DNA of 64,000 bases from Progne subis subis (taxonomy: Eukaryota > Chordata > Aves > Passeriformes > Hirundinidae), in NCBI GenBank assembly GCA_022316685.1, contig JAKJHU010000367.1:1-64000 (forward strand), read 5' to 3'. Of the stretch, positions 44,362-56,228 are shown in pieces. Position 1 is the stretch's first letter; each line of letters opens with the position of its first letter. The notes below the pieces were generated by a model. It was not told the origin of the DNA. It saw nothing but the letters and a program-made list of their open reading frames with translations, and did not search any database. Both the position numbers and the translations under genes were made by a program.

Positions 44362-45841
44362 GTGAGTACAACTCTGAGTAATTCTGGTGCAGAGGAAGGA
44401 AATGTTCATTAATCTCTGACACACTGAGAGCTTCTGCCCACCCCCAAAATATTTGCAAGACAAATATTGATTTAAAATGAGGACATTTCCTGAGACTTTG
44501 TTTTCATTTCCTAATATTAGATAATGGAGGAGAGGGAGAACAAACCATTAAGGTATCAATAATTCTGAGAATTTCCTGGGACATCTGAATTCTCAGTGAT
44601 CAGCATGTGTGCAGGAGATCCCCAATGTGCTTTCAGTCACTCCTCTGCCCATGGACAGCATCGGCATCACCTTTGCTGGGCCCATCAGGCTTAGTCTGAG
44701 CTGTCCTTTCTCCAAGCTGCAAACAGAACCTGCCCCCAGCCAGTGCCCTGCAAACAGGCAGGGTTCTGTAGGGCCAAGGAGAGTGCACAGAGACTTGGGG
44801 TCTGTGAATGCTGGCAGGGAGAGCTCAGGAACAGGGAAACAGCTGCAGGAGCAAAATCTCCAGGAATCAGAGAGAAGATGAGGCAATGAGACAAACTCCA
44901 GAAATGTTGTGGCAGGGAGAGTTTAGAGATCTCCATAGGAGCCCCTCCAGTGCAGCCCCTCCCTCTGAACAAGCCCCCTCCCTCCTGTCCCCCAGCCAAG
45001 CCTCTGCCCTCAGGGCCAGGGGTCCAAGATGTGAGGCCCCTCCTGTGCAGGCAGAGCTGCAGCAGTGCCCTGGGGCAGCTCTGCAGCCCCAAGCCCAGTT
45101 CCCTCTGCAGAGCACAGGGCTGGGAGCAGCTGCCCAGGACTGGGGGGCTCTGGGAGGGGGCACAGCTGGCTCAGGGTGACGCTGTCCCCAGTGCCTGGCT
45201 GTGGGCAATGTTGTCAATGCAGCCAGGGAAGGAGCTGCATCTCCCTTACTCCAAAGCCATCCTAAGGACACTTGGAAGTCTCCCTGAGATTTCAGTCCAA
45301 GCTGGGAGCTTCAACCCAGGATGCAATCCTGTCCTAGAGTATCTTTGTGTTATCTGAAACACTCCTGGGAAAGGGCAGAGGTGTTCTGGCACTGAAAATG
45401 CTGTTGGGTTGATGAAATGAGCAACGTGAGTCCTTGGATACAAATGTGGACCTGGGCTGTGGTGGATCCATCTGCTCTCAGCAATATCTGCTGATCTTTA
45501 AAGAAAACATGGGAGTGTGAACATCCTCCATTTGAGAACAGTGAAAGCCCAGAGAAACTCTGAACAGAATGAAGTGACAGACCACATCTCCACAGCCTCC
45601 ACTCATCATCTTGCCTTAGGGACCTGACTCTGTTCTTCCAGAGGGCAGCATAAAAGCTGAGGTTTCTGATATCCAAGAATACAAGGAGAGACATGGGGAG
45701 AGATTAAAAAGAAAACTGCAGAACTCTTAAACACAAAAGTGTGTCTGTGTGTGTGTTACAGAGGAGGGGGTATGGGAAATGGTTTGATTTTGGTTACAGG
45801 TATCTCCTCTAACTCTTCACTGTCTTTTTCTCCATGAACAG
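44362..45841 (+). other. Likely OR 5' intron, copy 2
   Basis: About 1.48 kb from the GTGAGT donor to the acceptor 'ctttttctccatgaacag' (AG 45840-45841). It is longer than the copy 1 interval, and only the ends align. Frames inside are not supported as genes. Confidence 0.4.
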
Positions 45842-45864
45842 GTCCCCATGTCCAGCCACAGAAA

Positions 45865-46815
45865 ATGTCCAGCAGCAGCTCCATCAGCCACTTCCTCCTG
45901 CTGCCATTGGCAGACACGCAGCAGCTCCTGCACTTCTGCCTCTTCCTGGGCATCTCCCTGGCTGCCCTCCTGGGCAACGGCCTCATCATCAGCGCTGTAG
46001 CCTGCAGCCACCTCCTGCACACACCCATGTTCTTCTTCCTGCTCAACCTGGCCCTCACCGACCTGGGCTCCATCTGCACCACTGTCCCCAAAGCCATGCA
46101 CAATTCCCTCTGGGACACCAGGAACATCTCCTACAAAGGATGTGCTGCACAGCTCTTTTTCTTTCTGTTCTTTATCACAGCAGAGCTTGTCCTCCTGACC
46201 ATCATGTGCTATGACCGCTATGTGTCCATCTGCAAACCCCTGCACTACGGGACCCTCCTGGGCAGCAGAGCTTGTGCCCACATGGCAGCAGCTGCCTGAG
46301 CCTGTGCCTTTCTCAATGCTCTCCGACATACTATCACTACATTTTCCCTGCCCCTGTGCCATGGCAATGCCCTGGGCCAGTTCTTCTGTGAAATCCCACA
46401 CATACTCAGGCTCTCCTGCTCACACTCGTACTTCAGGGAAGTTGGAGTTATTGTGTTCAGTATCTCTTTATCATTTGGTTGTTTTGTGTTCATTGTTTTC
46501 TCCTATGTGCAGATCTTCAGGGCTGTGCTGAGGATCCCCTCTGAGCAGGGGCGGCACAAAGCCTTTTCCACCTGCATCCCTCACCTGGCTGTGATGTCTC
46601 TATTTATCAGCACAGGCTTTTTTGCCTACCTGAAGCCCCTCTCCATTTCCTCCCCATCCCTGGATCTCGTGGTGTCAGTTCTGTACTCAGTGGTGCCTCC
46701 AGCCCTGAACCCCCTCATCTACAGCCTGAGGAACCAGGAGCTCAGGGATACCCTGAGGAAAATGATGACTGGATACTTTTCAGAAGCAAAAAAATGTTTG
46801 TTTTCTGCTGCATAG
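45865..46815 (+). pseudogene. OR14-like olfactory receptor with one nonsense codon
   Basis: ATG 45865 gives MSSSSSISHFLLLPL. The receptor is collinear with copy 1 and 317 codons long to TAG 46813-46815. PMFFFLLNLALTDLGS (TM2), MCYDRYVSICKPLHY (TM3 end), the Cys-rich second extracellular loop, KAFSTCIPHLAVMSLF (TM6) and PPALNPLIYSLRN (TM7) are all present in one frame. The only lesion is TGA 46297-46299 where copy 1 has TGG (Trp, in TM4). This could be a recent pseudogene, a segregating null allele or an assembly error. An out-of-frame ATG lies 17 bases upstream, as in copy 1. Confidence 0.85.
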
Positions 46816-47079
46816 TTTTCAGAATGGAACTCATGACTGGCCCAGTCTGCCTTCTCAGGTCTTTGGTAATGGCAATGGGTTCTTCTTGTTGAAATGTTTT
46901 GCTCAATGAAATGTTTTTATTTATCCCTCATCTAATTCCCTGTTTGTTCCTTGAATTTGATCCAGAAGCTCTGTAAGCCAGGATTTGTACTATTTCTTTA
47001 TTTGAACAAAATAACTACCTTGCAGTGCCTTGTTTGTATGGGATCCAAAATCTGAGACTTGCATGAAGTTATGAGTCAT
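46816..47079 (+). other. OR copy 2 3' flank
   Basis: T-rich sequence with no canonical AATAAA close to the stop. No other feature recognised before the LTR that separates this gene from the 3' block of its duplicon. Confidence 0.4.
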
Positions 47080-47668
47080 TGAAAACCGATATAGACACGG
47101 ACAAAGACCCTCTAACTGATTAAAGTTAGAAAGTGGTTTGTTTATTCACCAGCGGGCGGCACGGGAGTCATCTCTGAAAGGCGTGGCCGCCCCAAACAAG
47201 GCTCTTTGCTCTCTATTTATTCTCCAAGATCTTACATACAATACATATGCATAACCCCAGCACCTCCCATCCCCACTCTCTATTAAAATGAGGCTATTAG
47301 TCCTTCATGCGTGCGCAGTTCTTCTCTTGAATTGGGTCGGTGGTCTCGGATTGGGTCAGTGGTCTCAAAGGATGAAGTCAGGAGAGTCTTCATCAGGTCT
47401 CTGTGACCCTCTGGCACTGTCCAAGGTCCCCTGCTTCGTGATTGATGGATACCAAGTCCAGGTGCTGGCCATTGTTCTTACTGGTTTTAATCTGTTCCTA
47501 TGACGGTTCACTTACTCCACTTTTTCTATAAACAAGCTCATAATATAATAGTTAGCTCTAGCTTGGGCATCTAATAATCATTAACCTACCATTTACTAAT
47601 CTAACTTACATCTTGATCAATATAAATTGCTTCTAACCCTTAGCTAAAATCTTAACTCTTTAAAGTCA
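47080..47668 (-). mobile_element. Solo LTR, minus strand
   Basis: Ends are TGAAAACCG (47080) and AAAGTCA (47668). On the minus strand, a TATA-like GAGAATAAATAGAGAGC at about 47213, then GGTGAATAAACAAACC at about 47140, then a U5-like tail fit U3-R-U5. No clear target duplication, so the ends may be off by a few bases. It lies inside the OR duplicon 3' flank and is absent from copy 1 at the equivalent place. Confidence 0.55.
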
Positions 47669-49130
47669 TGTCTCAGTTAGAGGGGAGAAGGGGAAGAGTC
47701 CCAGCACAGCAGCACTGCCAGAGAGCAGCAGTGCTTGGTCCTTTTGGAGCTGCTCTTCCCAGCTCCACGCTCCCCTTCCCAGCCCTTCTGTGGCTGCAAG
47801 ACTGGAGTGCTCTGGCAGCTTGATCACTGTCCTGCTGTGTGTCCCTGCTGTGACCACAGGCAGGGACAGGCCATGGGCACTGCTGGGATACAGCCAGGCT
47901 CCAGCACGGCAGTTCCATCAGCAAAGGGCATCTCCTGAGGGCAGGGCAGGAAGGCTTGGCTCTCCTCCAGAGCTGCTGTCAGGAATGTGCTCCGGGAATG
48001 CCCTGGCAGAGCAAACCCCAGTACCTGGAGCAGAGGGGGAGTGTGTAGAGGGGGGCACACAGCAGTGTCCTGGCACAGCCAGAGCTTCTGGCATGGACCT
48101 GAGGGAGCAGCAGAGCAAGGCCTGGGCTGTGTCTTTATTCTGGGGACAGCCTGGGATGGTCTCCCAGGGCAATTGTCCCACACCAGCCCCTGCCCCTGCA
48201 GCCACACTGCCAGCACTGGCCTCTGCCCTCACCTGTAGGAGGTTGCTTGACCCTGCATGGAGGGACACCAAGCATCCAGGCCTGCAGTGCATGTTTGCTC
48301 TGTGCTGAGGAGACTTCAGCAGTGCATTGTGAGTGTGTGGGGAGATGAAGCCCAGTGACCTCAAACATCATCAGCAGCACTCGTGCTGGCGCAATTACAG
48401 TGGCACGAACAGTGCCTTGAGGCCACTAAACTCCAGAGGAATGTCCTCTGGGAAACCACCTGAATCCTTTGCTGGGCTGTGCTGAGGACTGCGTGGAGAG
48501 AAACATCCAGGGCAGGGAGGCTCCAGGGAAAATGCTCAGGACAGCTATGGATGGCACAGAGAGACATTGGAGTGCTGGCTCTGTGGGGAGAAATCACAGG
48601 TTCCTCCCTTCTGAATCACCCCAAGGACCTGGACAGGGCTATCCTGTGTCCTGGGCACTGACCTGGAACTGCGGGATGTGGAAAAGGCCTTTGGTGTCAG
48701 GGATATTGAGAAGGCTGGGTAGTGTCACTGTGAGAGCTCTCTCAAAGCCCTTGGAAAGGCCAGAGCCAACCCCGAGGGTCCTGGGCACTTGGGAAAAGCA
48801 GAGCTAAACCTTTCTGGAAATGGGTCAGAGGCTTTGGGGGTCTTTTGTGGTGTTGATCCCCCCACAGTCCATGCCCACTTCAACCTCGTTCCTGCACTTG
48901 TGCTGTGTCGTGCTTATGCCCAGGAGCCAGAACAAGGATGCTGATCCTGGAAAAGTGCTGCCTTTATCTGCATGGCCCCTTCTCCAGCCACAGTCTGTTT
49001 TTCCTCGCAGTGTGTTACTGCCAAGAATCCTTGGCTGGTTTGTAAACCCCTGGGGGTCCACACCCTGGCTTCTGGATCCTTCTGGGTTTCTACAGGACTC
49101 GAGCCCTATGGCAGCTTAAAGAGAGAGAGA
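47669..49130 (+). other. OR duplicon 3' block, copy 3, and unannotated sequence
   Basis: 47690-47890 matches the block after the OR copies at 2690-2900 and 18770-18925. From 47950 to 49130 I find no gene, repeat or LTR; open frames on both strands lack domains. A (GA)n run is at 49120-49134. Confidence 0.45.
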
Positions 49131-49587
49131 GAGACAAGCTCTGGTTGCTCTGAAAAGGAACTTTAATAATCCAAAAGCAACTAACAAGAAAGTGTACACT
49201 GTTACATAGAGCAACTGGAGCAAGCAGGCACAAGGGGCTAAAAAGCAAGGGGTGGGGTCAGGCGCAGGAACTATACAACTTGGTAAGGGCAGGAGTTAGG
49301 GTGGAACTAAGGCAGGGTTTGAGGGACAGGTCCAGTGGGGTTGAATATTAAATTTTTTGCACCAAAAGGTGACCTATAACATCATAGAGAGCTAAGAACT
49401 TTCTAGTACTGATTAGTGAACTCAGAAAGGGGTTTCCCAAGGCATTAATCTAGGGGTCTCTCCGGTCTCAAGGAAATAACTCTCTACAGCTGCTCTTACT
49501 AAAAATCCTTGGTTGGTGCCACAGCTATTCAGTGTTTGGTGTTTGGGACTCACAAATCAACTCCTGATCTTCTGAGTTTCTTCACCC
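49131..49587 (-). other. Possible LTR remnant
   Basis: 'aactttaataatccaaaagc' near 49160 and several A-rich stretches resemble the R side of a minus-strand LTR, but termini and promoter were not identified. The interval separates unannotated sequence from duplicon copy D. Confidence 0.25.
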
Positions 49588-52500
49588 TCCTCAGCAAGGG
49601 CCTCAAAAGGCAAAGACTACATGTGGAAGCACAGAAATAACTAATAAGGTCAATTCTCTACTTCCCATCAGCAGACAATGTCCAGCCAGCTCCTGGCAGG
49701 AAAGGATGGAGTACATGTACTTTGTGCTTGGTGTGAGAAATGTCTTCAATAATAAAAGACATCCACAGCCCTCACTGCCACCCCCATCGCCCTTCTTTCC
49801 CCTCAGTTTATTGCTGACCATGACATCACAAGGAATGGGACCTCCCTTGGGTCAGTCCAGCCCAGCTGTCCCCTCCCTGTGCCCTCAGGAACACTTTCCC
49901 ACCCCCAGCCCATTGGATGGGGGGTGTCAGACATGCCCTGGGCAGAGGTCAGGGCAGGGCTGGCCATGGCAGGGCAGAGCCAGGGGGGCAGTGAGATGGG
50001 AGTGTGCAGCAGCTGTGGGACAGGGCAGGACAAGCTGTGCTGGACATGGCCAAGGGCCCTGGCAGGGCTGGCAGTGCCCAGGAGAAGCCAAGTCCTGGTG
50101 CCCTGGGGCACAGCAGCCTCTGTGCCACCAAGGGCTGTGAGGAGACACCTTGTCCTGAGGCCCTGAGGCCTCCTGGCACAGCCCCAGCAAGGCTGGGCAC
50201 TCTCAGCCCCTTGTGCTGCCCTCAGCATCCCCCTGACATCCCAGTGGCCTCAAGGATCAGCTGTAAGAATCCCTGGGGAGCCTTGGCCAGGGACGGCCCT
50301 GGGGGGCTCCTTAATGCTCCCAGGGACTGCAGGTTTTTCAAAGGACTTTGGGTTTTGCTTTTGCCTTGGAGTTTCTGAGAGGTTTGTGCAATCATGGTCC
50401 CAATTATCTGCTTTAATGAGTCTTTTGAGAGCTTTCCATTGACACTCAGTGGGGCTCATTAATGCTTTGAGATAGTCAAGGTGTTTAAGGTACTTTGGAT
50501 TTTCCTTCCCAAACTGAGTCTCTGAGAAGTTTTTGTGCAATTCTGGCCTCCAGTTCTCTCCTCCACCGAGTCCATGAGGAGCCTGTGTTTGGGATGGACA
50601 CATTAATTCTTTGGGTTTTTCTTCTCACTTTGACTCTTGGAAATGTTTGTGCAATCTCCTCTCAGGCCCTGAGGTTCCAGGGCTCCGCACCAAATGCACC
50701 ATGACGCTCATTAGGATCAAGCAAGTCCTGACAAACCACAGCCATGCCTTGATTTCCCTCTGGTCTACTGCCATTTATTAGGAAGTCTTTTTTCCTAGAG
50801 TTATGGAGAAATATTTCAAAGTGCTTTTAGTAAATATGTATTCCTATTTTAAGGGGTGTATTTTTCTCTTTAGAGCAGAGGTGGTTGCACCATTCTGTAA
50901 TTGATACTGATCCAGGATCTCTCCCAAGGAGGTCTGGCCTGGTCAGAGAAGCTGTGCCTTGAGGTTGGACCCAGTGTGGACAACCTTGCTCCACATTCCC
51001 CAGCCCCATCCTGTATCTCTTCTGTCACCTGGGACCTGCTTTGCTCAGAAAACTGACTGCACGCAATCAAAGAGGAGCTTTCTTCCTTTTTTAGCAATCT
51101 AAAACTCTTGAGTTTCAGACAATCTCCCCAAGTGTGTGCCAAGGCCAAGGTGCCACCATGGAGGTTGCCCCTCCCCAAGGCAGAACCATGCAAGAAATGT
51201 TTTAGAGACACAGGAAGTTTTCCAATAAACACAAATCCAGAGGTAGCTGAAGGCAGAATTAGACCAGCTCCTGAAGGACAGACAAGCTTTGAACTCCTTG
51301 CAGCTCAAAGCTCCAGGTGGGTTGTTGGGAGGTGTGTGAGAGAGCCAAGAGAGAGGGGAAGGGAAATGCAGAGAGCCCTGGAAGTGCTTGTGTGCAGACA
51401 AGCTGTGGGGAAGGGCCCTGCAGCTCTGCCCTGGGCCAGGAGTGAGGGTGGATCATCATCTCAACCTGCCCTGGGCCATTGCAAGGGGCTGTGGCCATGG
51501 ACACTGCACTGACCCCACTGCTGGGTTTGGGTGCCATGGCAAACCTCATCAGATCAAGTTTCCTTGGAAAGCACCCCAAGGATCCATTTCTGCAGCCAGG
51601 TTCCATGGCCACTTGCACGCAGAGCTGTTGCTGTCCTGGGCTGCCATGGCAACCCTGAGGACAAAGCGGTGCCGGGGCTGTTCCAGGTACAATTGCACTG
51701 ACACTCGTTGATGCCCTCAGGTGTCACGGCAGCGGCCACAAGGACCCGTTCCTTGGTTTGGTGCCGTGGCAGCCAAGGCCTGGACCCCTTGTGATAGTTG
51801 GGAGCCATGGAAACCTGCTTTGGGTCCCTTGCTCAGGGCTGGTGTCACTGCCCAGAGCCAGAGGGGATCCCTTGCTGGGGGCTTGTGCCACGGCCACCCG
51901 CCCTGTGCTGTGCTGGCTGCTCAGGCGCCGCAGAACCAGCAGCAAACACCACTGCCAGGGCCAAAGGCCAGCTCAGCCAGACAGAAAGGGGCAGTGCTGG
52001 GCACTGCCTCCATGGCAGCCCTCCCTGGGACACCACACCTGGGTCACCTGTCATGGAATTGCCATGGAAACCCTGCTGATTGGAAATGCAATGGTGGACG
52101 AAAGGTTTTAGTGGGACCTGTCCCAGTCAGGCAAAGGGTGGTGGTTTTAAACTAAAGGAAGGGAGGTTCAGACTAGAAGAGATAAGAAAGAAAATTTTGA
52201 TGACTGTAGTTTGTCTCTCTCACAGAGCTCTCTTGCTCCATTGTCACCCCGGCTAGCTCAAACGACAAACTGCTGTTGGAAGGATTTCCTCATGGTCCCA
52301 AAATCCAGGAGAAGGCGAAGAATCTTTCCCTTAAGTGAGAGTCCCCATTGATGGCAGAGGAAGGAGGTCTGTACTTGCTCTGGGGAGTGAAACCAGGGCT
52401 TTATTCAGTCTTTCTTCCATGGTGCTCCCCAGAACTAGGCCTGGGTCATGAGCTCTGCCCCACTGCCTGAACCAAGAGCACAAGGGGACTGCATGGTTTG

Positions 52501-53175
52501 GGCTTATATCCAGGGGAGGGCCTAAAGGTGGGGACAAGCCAATACCTAGTGAGGGATAAGGTGAGAGTGGGACAGGGTTGAATTACATGCCCGGAAGGGG
52601 ACTGGGGGAAGGGCAGGGACAAACTTTGGGATATTACATTTTCCAGGAAAACAGGGAGGTACATTACAAACCATGATAAAACCCAATATAAAAATGAAAT
52701 ACAATATGAAACCAAATAATACACAGCAACAGATGACAATGTTGCTGATAGACCAGGACAGGTTCCCAGGGAAGTGGTCAATGCCCTATCCCTGGAAACA
52801 TTCAAGTCCAGCTGGGACAGGGCTCTGAACAACCTGATATGGTGAAAGATATCCCTGTTCATCACAGGGGTTTGGATGAGAAGAGCACTGCAGAGCTCTC
52901 CCCATCCAAATCTTTCCAGGATTGCATGGGGAGAAGGGGCTGCACACTGGACTTCATCCACTCCCTTGACTCCTCATTGTCTCTGCTGGAGCCCACATCC
53001 AGCAGCCAAAGCCAGCCCCTTCTCTGGCCTTCCCCTTCCCTGCCCCAGGGGCTGACAGAGACAGGGTGGCACAGGTAACCTTTAGGCTTTGCAGGGCTCA
53101 GGCACAGTGGCTGGGACAGAGTCAGGGCTGAGGTCACACTCTGTGGGCTGGGGCAGAGCCCATCCACAAATGAGC
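49588..53175 (+). repeat. Large duplicon, copy D (most complete)
   Basis: The first 2 kb match 18925-20965 directly. The interval 50390-53175 matches 33760-36055 reversed. It contains the CCATGG-rich zone (51530-52110), the LTR at 52205-52731 and a CR1 piece (52765-52860), and ends at the 100-bp segment also seen at 11490. Because it spans everything found in copies A, B and C, it gives the fullest view of the ancestral unit. Confidence 0.85.
52205..52731 (-). mobile_element. Solo LTR with 6-bp target duplication
   Basis: TGTAGTTTGT at 52205 and CAGCAACA at 52731, 527 bp, flanked by GATGAC at 52199-52204 and 52732-52737. The paralogous sequence in duplicon copy B (around 34195-34210, reversed) runs straight through 'ttttgatgaggttg', so it is an empty site. 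On the minus strand a TATA-like GGATATAAGCC (about 52505) precedes GAATAAAGCCC (about 52400). A 6-bp duplication is typical of class II (ERVK-like) elements. Confidence 0.85.
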
Positions 53176-53945
53176 CCTGGAGCAGCAGCTCTGCAGTGGT
53201 GGCCACCAGGCCGCCTTGCCAAGGGAGGCTTCTGGCCATGGCCTGGAAGCAGTTGCTGCTGCCCAGGTGCCTTTGGTGTCCCAGGCTCTCCCTGGCACAG
53301 CTCCCAGCACAGCACTCTGCACTTATGCCCGAAGGCTTCACTGTGTTGGGGCTGGGCTGGGGCTTTTTCTGCAGCAGGATCTGCCCCGGCCATGGCACAG
53401 GAAAGGCAGTTCCTGCTGGAGCAGGAGGCTCTTCTTGGAAGAGGCTCATACAACTCCAGCAAGGCCCTGTTTATTTCAAAATTGCTTTCTAGAGCACTAT
53501 ATTTTATAATTGTTATACTGTGGAGTAAGTAACTTACTATGAGGAGGTAACTTGTATGCTGTGGAGTAAGTAACTCTTCTTTTTTTCATTTACTCTGTGG
53601 TGTAAATAAATCTTTCTGCCTAATCCTGATCAGAATCAATCATAGCTGTATTTACAGAAATACATCTGGTATTCCATTGATAATCCTGTGGGACAAATTG
53701 CATAACAGTTCAATTCCACCTGTCCAATCATTTACACATAAACCTTTGACAAAATATGGGGATGGGATTGGATCCAGCTGCTCCCAGTCTCCTCTCTCAG
53801 ATGGAATTTTAGAAGTCTAGGCATCCTGGAGGAGTTTGGGGATCCATGGTGGCTGTTGGGTGTTATTTCTCCACCTCATAACCCAGCAGGAGTTTCTCCA
53901 ATAAAGAAATAAAAGCTTTTGCCTGAAGCTTCCACTCTGCCCATG
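53176..53945. other. Intergenic, partly A/T-rich
   Basis: 'gtggagtaagtaact' occurs twice near 53520 and 53562, a short direct repeat of about 42 bases. AATAAATC follows at about 53605. No gene or complete LTR supported. Confidence 0.4.
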
Positions 53946-54265
53946 ACAGGAACCCCTGTGAGTGTCTGGGACATCCCGGCTCTTTGGCAGCCTGGGGACT
54001 CCTGGGATGTCACCGTGGAGCCCCCGTGAGTGCCTGTGACAGATCGGTGCCTTTGCAGCCCAAAGTCCCCTGGGATGTCACTAAGGAATGGCTGTGACTG
54101 TTTCTGACCACAGGGCTCTTGACCATCCCCAGAAACCCCTGGGAGGTCTCCATGGAGCCCCGTCTCTGCCTGTGACATTCCAGGTCTGGAACAGCCTGGA
54201 GACTCTTGGAAAGTCCCCATGGAATCCCTCTGAGGGCTTGTAACTACTTGGTTCCTTAGCAGGAA
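53946..54265. repeat. Degenerate tandem repeat, about 68-bp unit
   Basis: About 4.5 units. Each has the order '-tgga-cccc-gtga-tg-ctgtgac', 'ggct-tt-cagcc', 'ctgggatgtcac'. Unit junctions fall near 54014, 54082 and 54151. It leads directly into the 41-bp array. Confidence 0.7.
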
Positions 54266-54270
54266 AACAT

Positions 54271-54545
54271 CACCAGCCCCTGTTGCTATGGTCAGTTTCC
54301 ATGGCAACCATCACCAGCCCCTGTTGCTATGGTCAGTTTCCATGGCAACCATCACCAGCCCCTGTTGCTATGGTCAGTTTCCATGGCAACCATCACCAGC
54401 CCCTGTTGCTATGGTCAGTTTCCATGGCAACCACCACCAGCCCCTGTTGCTATGGTCAGTTTCCATGGCAACCATCTCCAGCCCCTGTTGCTATGGTCAG
54501 TTTCCATGACAACCATCACCAGCCCCTGTTGCTAGGGTCGGTCCC
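54271..54545. repeat. Tandem minisatellite, 41-bp unit, seven copies
   Basis: TGTTGCTATGG recurs at 54281 and every 41 bases after that to 54527. The first six units are nearly identical, and the last has 'gctagggtcgg' instead. Each unit carries GTTGCTATGG and CCATGGCAAC, which resemble the two half-sites of the RFX X-box. The even spacing and low divergence suggest recent expansion. Confidence 0.95.
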
Positions 54546-54617
54546 TTGGCAGCTCCATGCAGATCCCATGCCAGGGGTGGTTCCATGGACACCAGCTCAG
54601 GCCTGGAGCCAGAGCCC

Positions 54618-54631
54618 GTTGCCATGGCAAC
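54618..54631. promoter_or_regulatory. Perfect palindromic X-box-like site
   Basis: GTTGCCATGGCAAC is a 14-bp perfect palindrome matching the RFX-family X-box consensus. It lies 70 bases after the 41-bp array. No recognisable promoter or nearby intact gene makes a regulatory role likely, so this is a sequence match only. Confidence 0.4.
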
Positions 54632-54659
54632 CATTTGCAGTCCCATTCCCAGGGCCATG

Positions 54660-55060
54660 GGATCCCAGAAGCACAGAATTGGCTGAGTTGGGAGGGACCC
54701 ATCAGGATCCTCGAGTCCAACTCCTGGCCCTGCACAGGACATCCCAACAATCCCAGCCTGGGCCTGGCAGCGGTGTCCAAACGCTGCTGGAGCTCTGAGA
54801 GCCCTGGAGCTGTGACCCTTCCCTGGGAGCCTGTTCAGTGCCCGAGCGGCCTCTGGGGGAAAAACCTTTTCCTGAGATCCAACCTAAACCTGCCCTGACT
54901 CAGCTCCAGCCCTTCCCTCCAGTGCTGTCCCTGGGCACCAGGGTGAAGAGGTTCCCACAGCCCCCAGCCAGGGACCCGCTCCCAAGGCTGCTGCCAGGGC
55001 AACCAGGGCTGGCACCAGCTGGGATGCTCGGTTTCCACAGGCCGGGGTTTAGGAATGGGA
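54660..55060 (-). mobile_element. CR1 LINE 3' part
   Basis: 'cacagaattggctgagttgg' followed by 'gagtccaactcctggccctg' and 'gaaaaaccttttcctgag' is CR1 3' sequence read on the minus strand. The right boundary is approximate. Confidence 0.75.
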
Positions 55061-55366
55061 TTCCCCAATTTTGTGCTCCCGCTAAAACAGAGCTGCCCCT
55101 CACTGGCCTCCAGCCTCCCATGGAAAGTACAAAAGGCAAAGATCCCGGGCTGGGATAAGAACAATTTACTGGGAACAGCAACAAGGTAAGGAACAACTTG
55201 GAACAGAAACAATATTGCCAACACAAGGGATAAGACAAAGGATATAGAGGGAAAACTACAACAAGACTGACTGGCTCTGCCTGGCCATGTATTTCCTCCT
55301 ACCTGGAAAGGACATCCTTCTCTTTGGGGGAGAGAGAGAGCCCCTTTCCTGACCCTGGTAATGACC
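55061..55366. other. Possible LTR remnant
   Basis: 'gaacaatttactgggaacagc' and the following A-rich stretch look like part of a minus-strand LTR, but no boundary was found. No gene. Confidence 0.25.

Positions 55367-56228
<862 letters not shown>

Noticed and set aside
49803..50228. Frames of about 140 codons shared by copies at 19.1, 43.7 and 49.8 kb, which could suggest a conserved gene
   Set aside because: All are explained by the duplicon. They are open in several frames at once and have no recognisable domain. Conservation here is DNA-level duplication.
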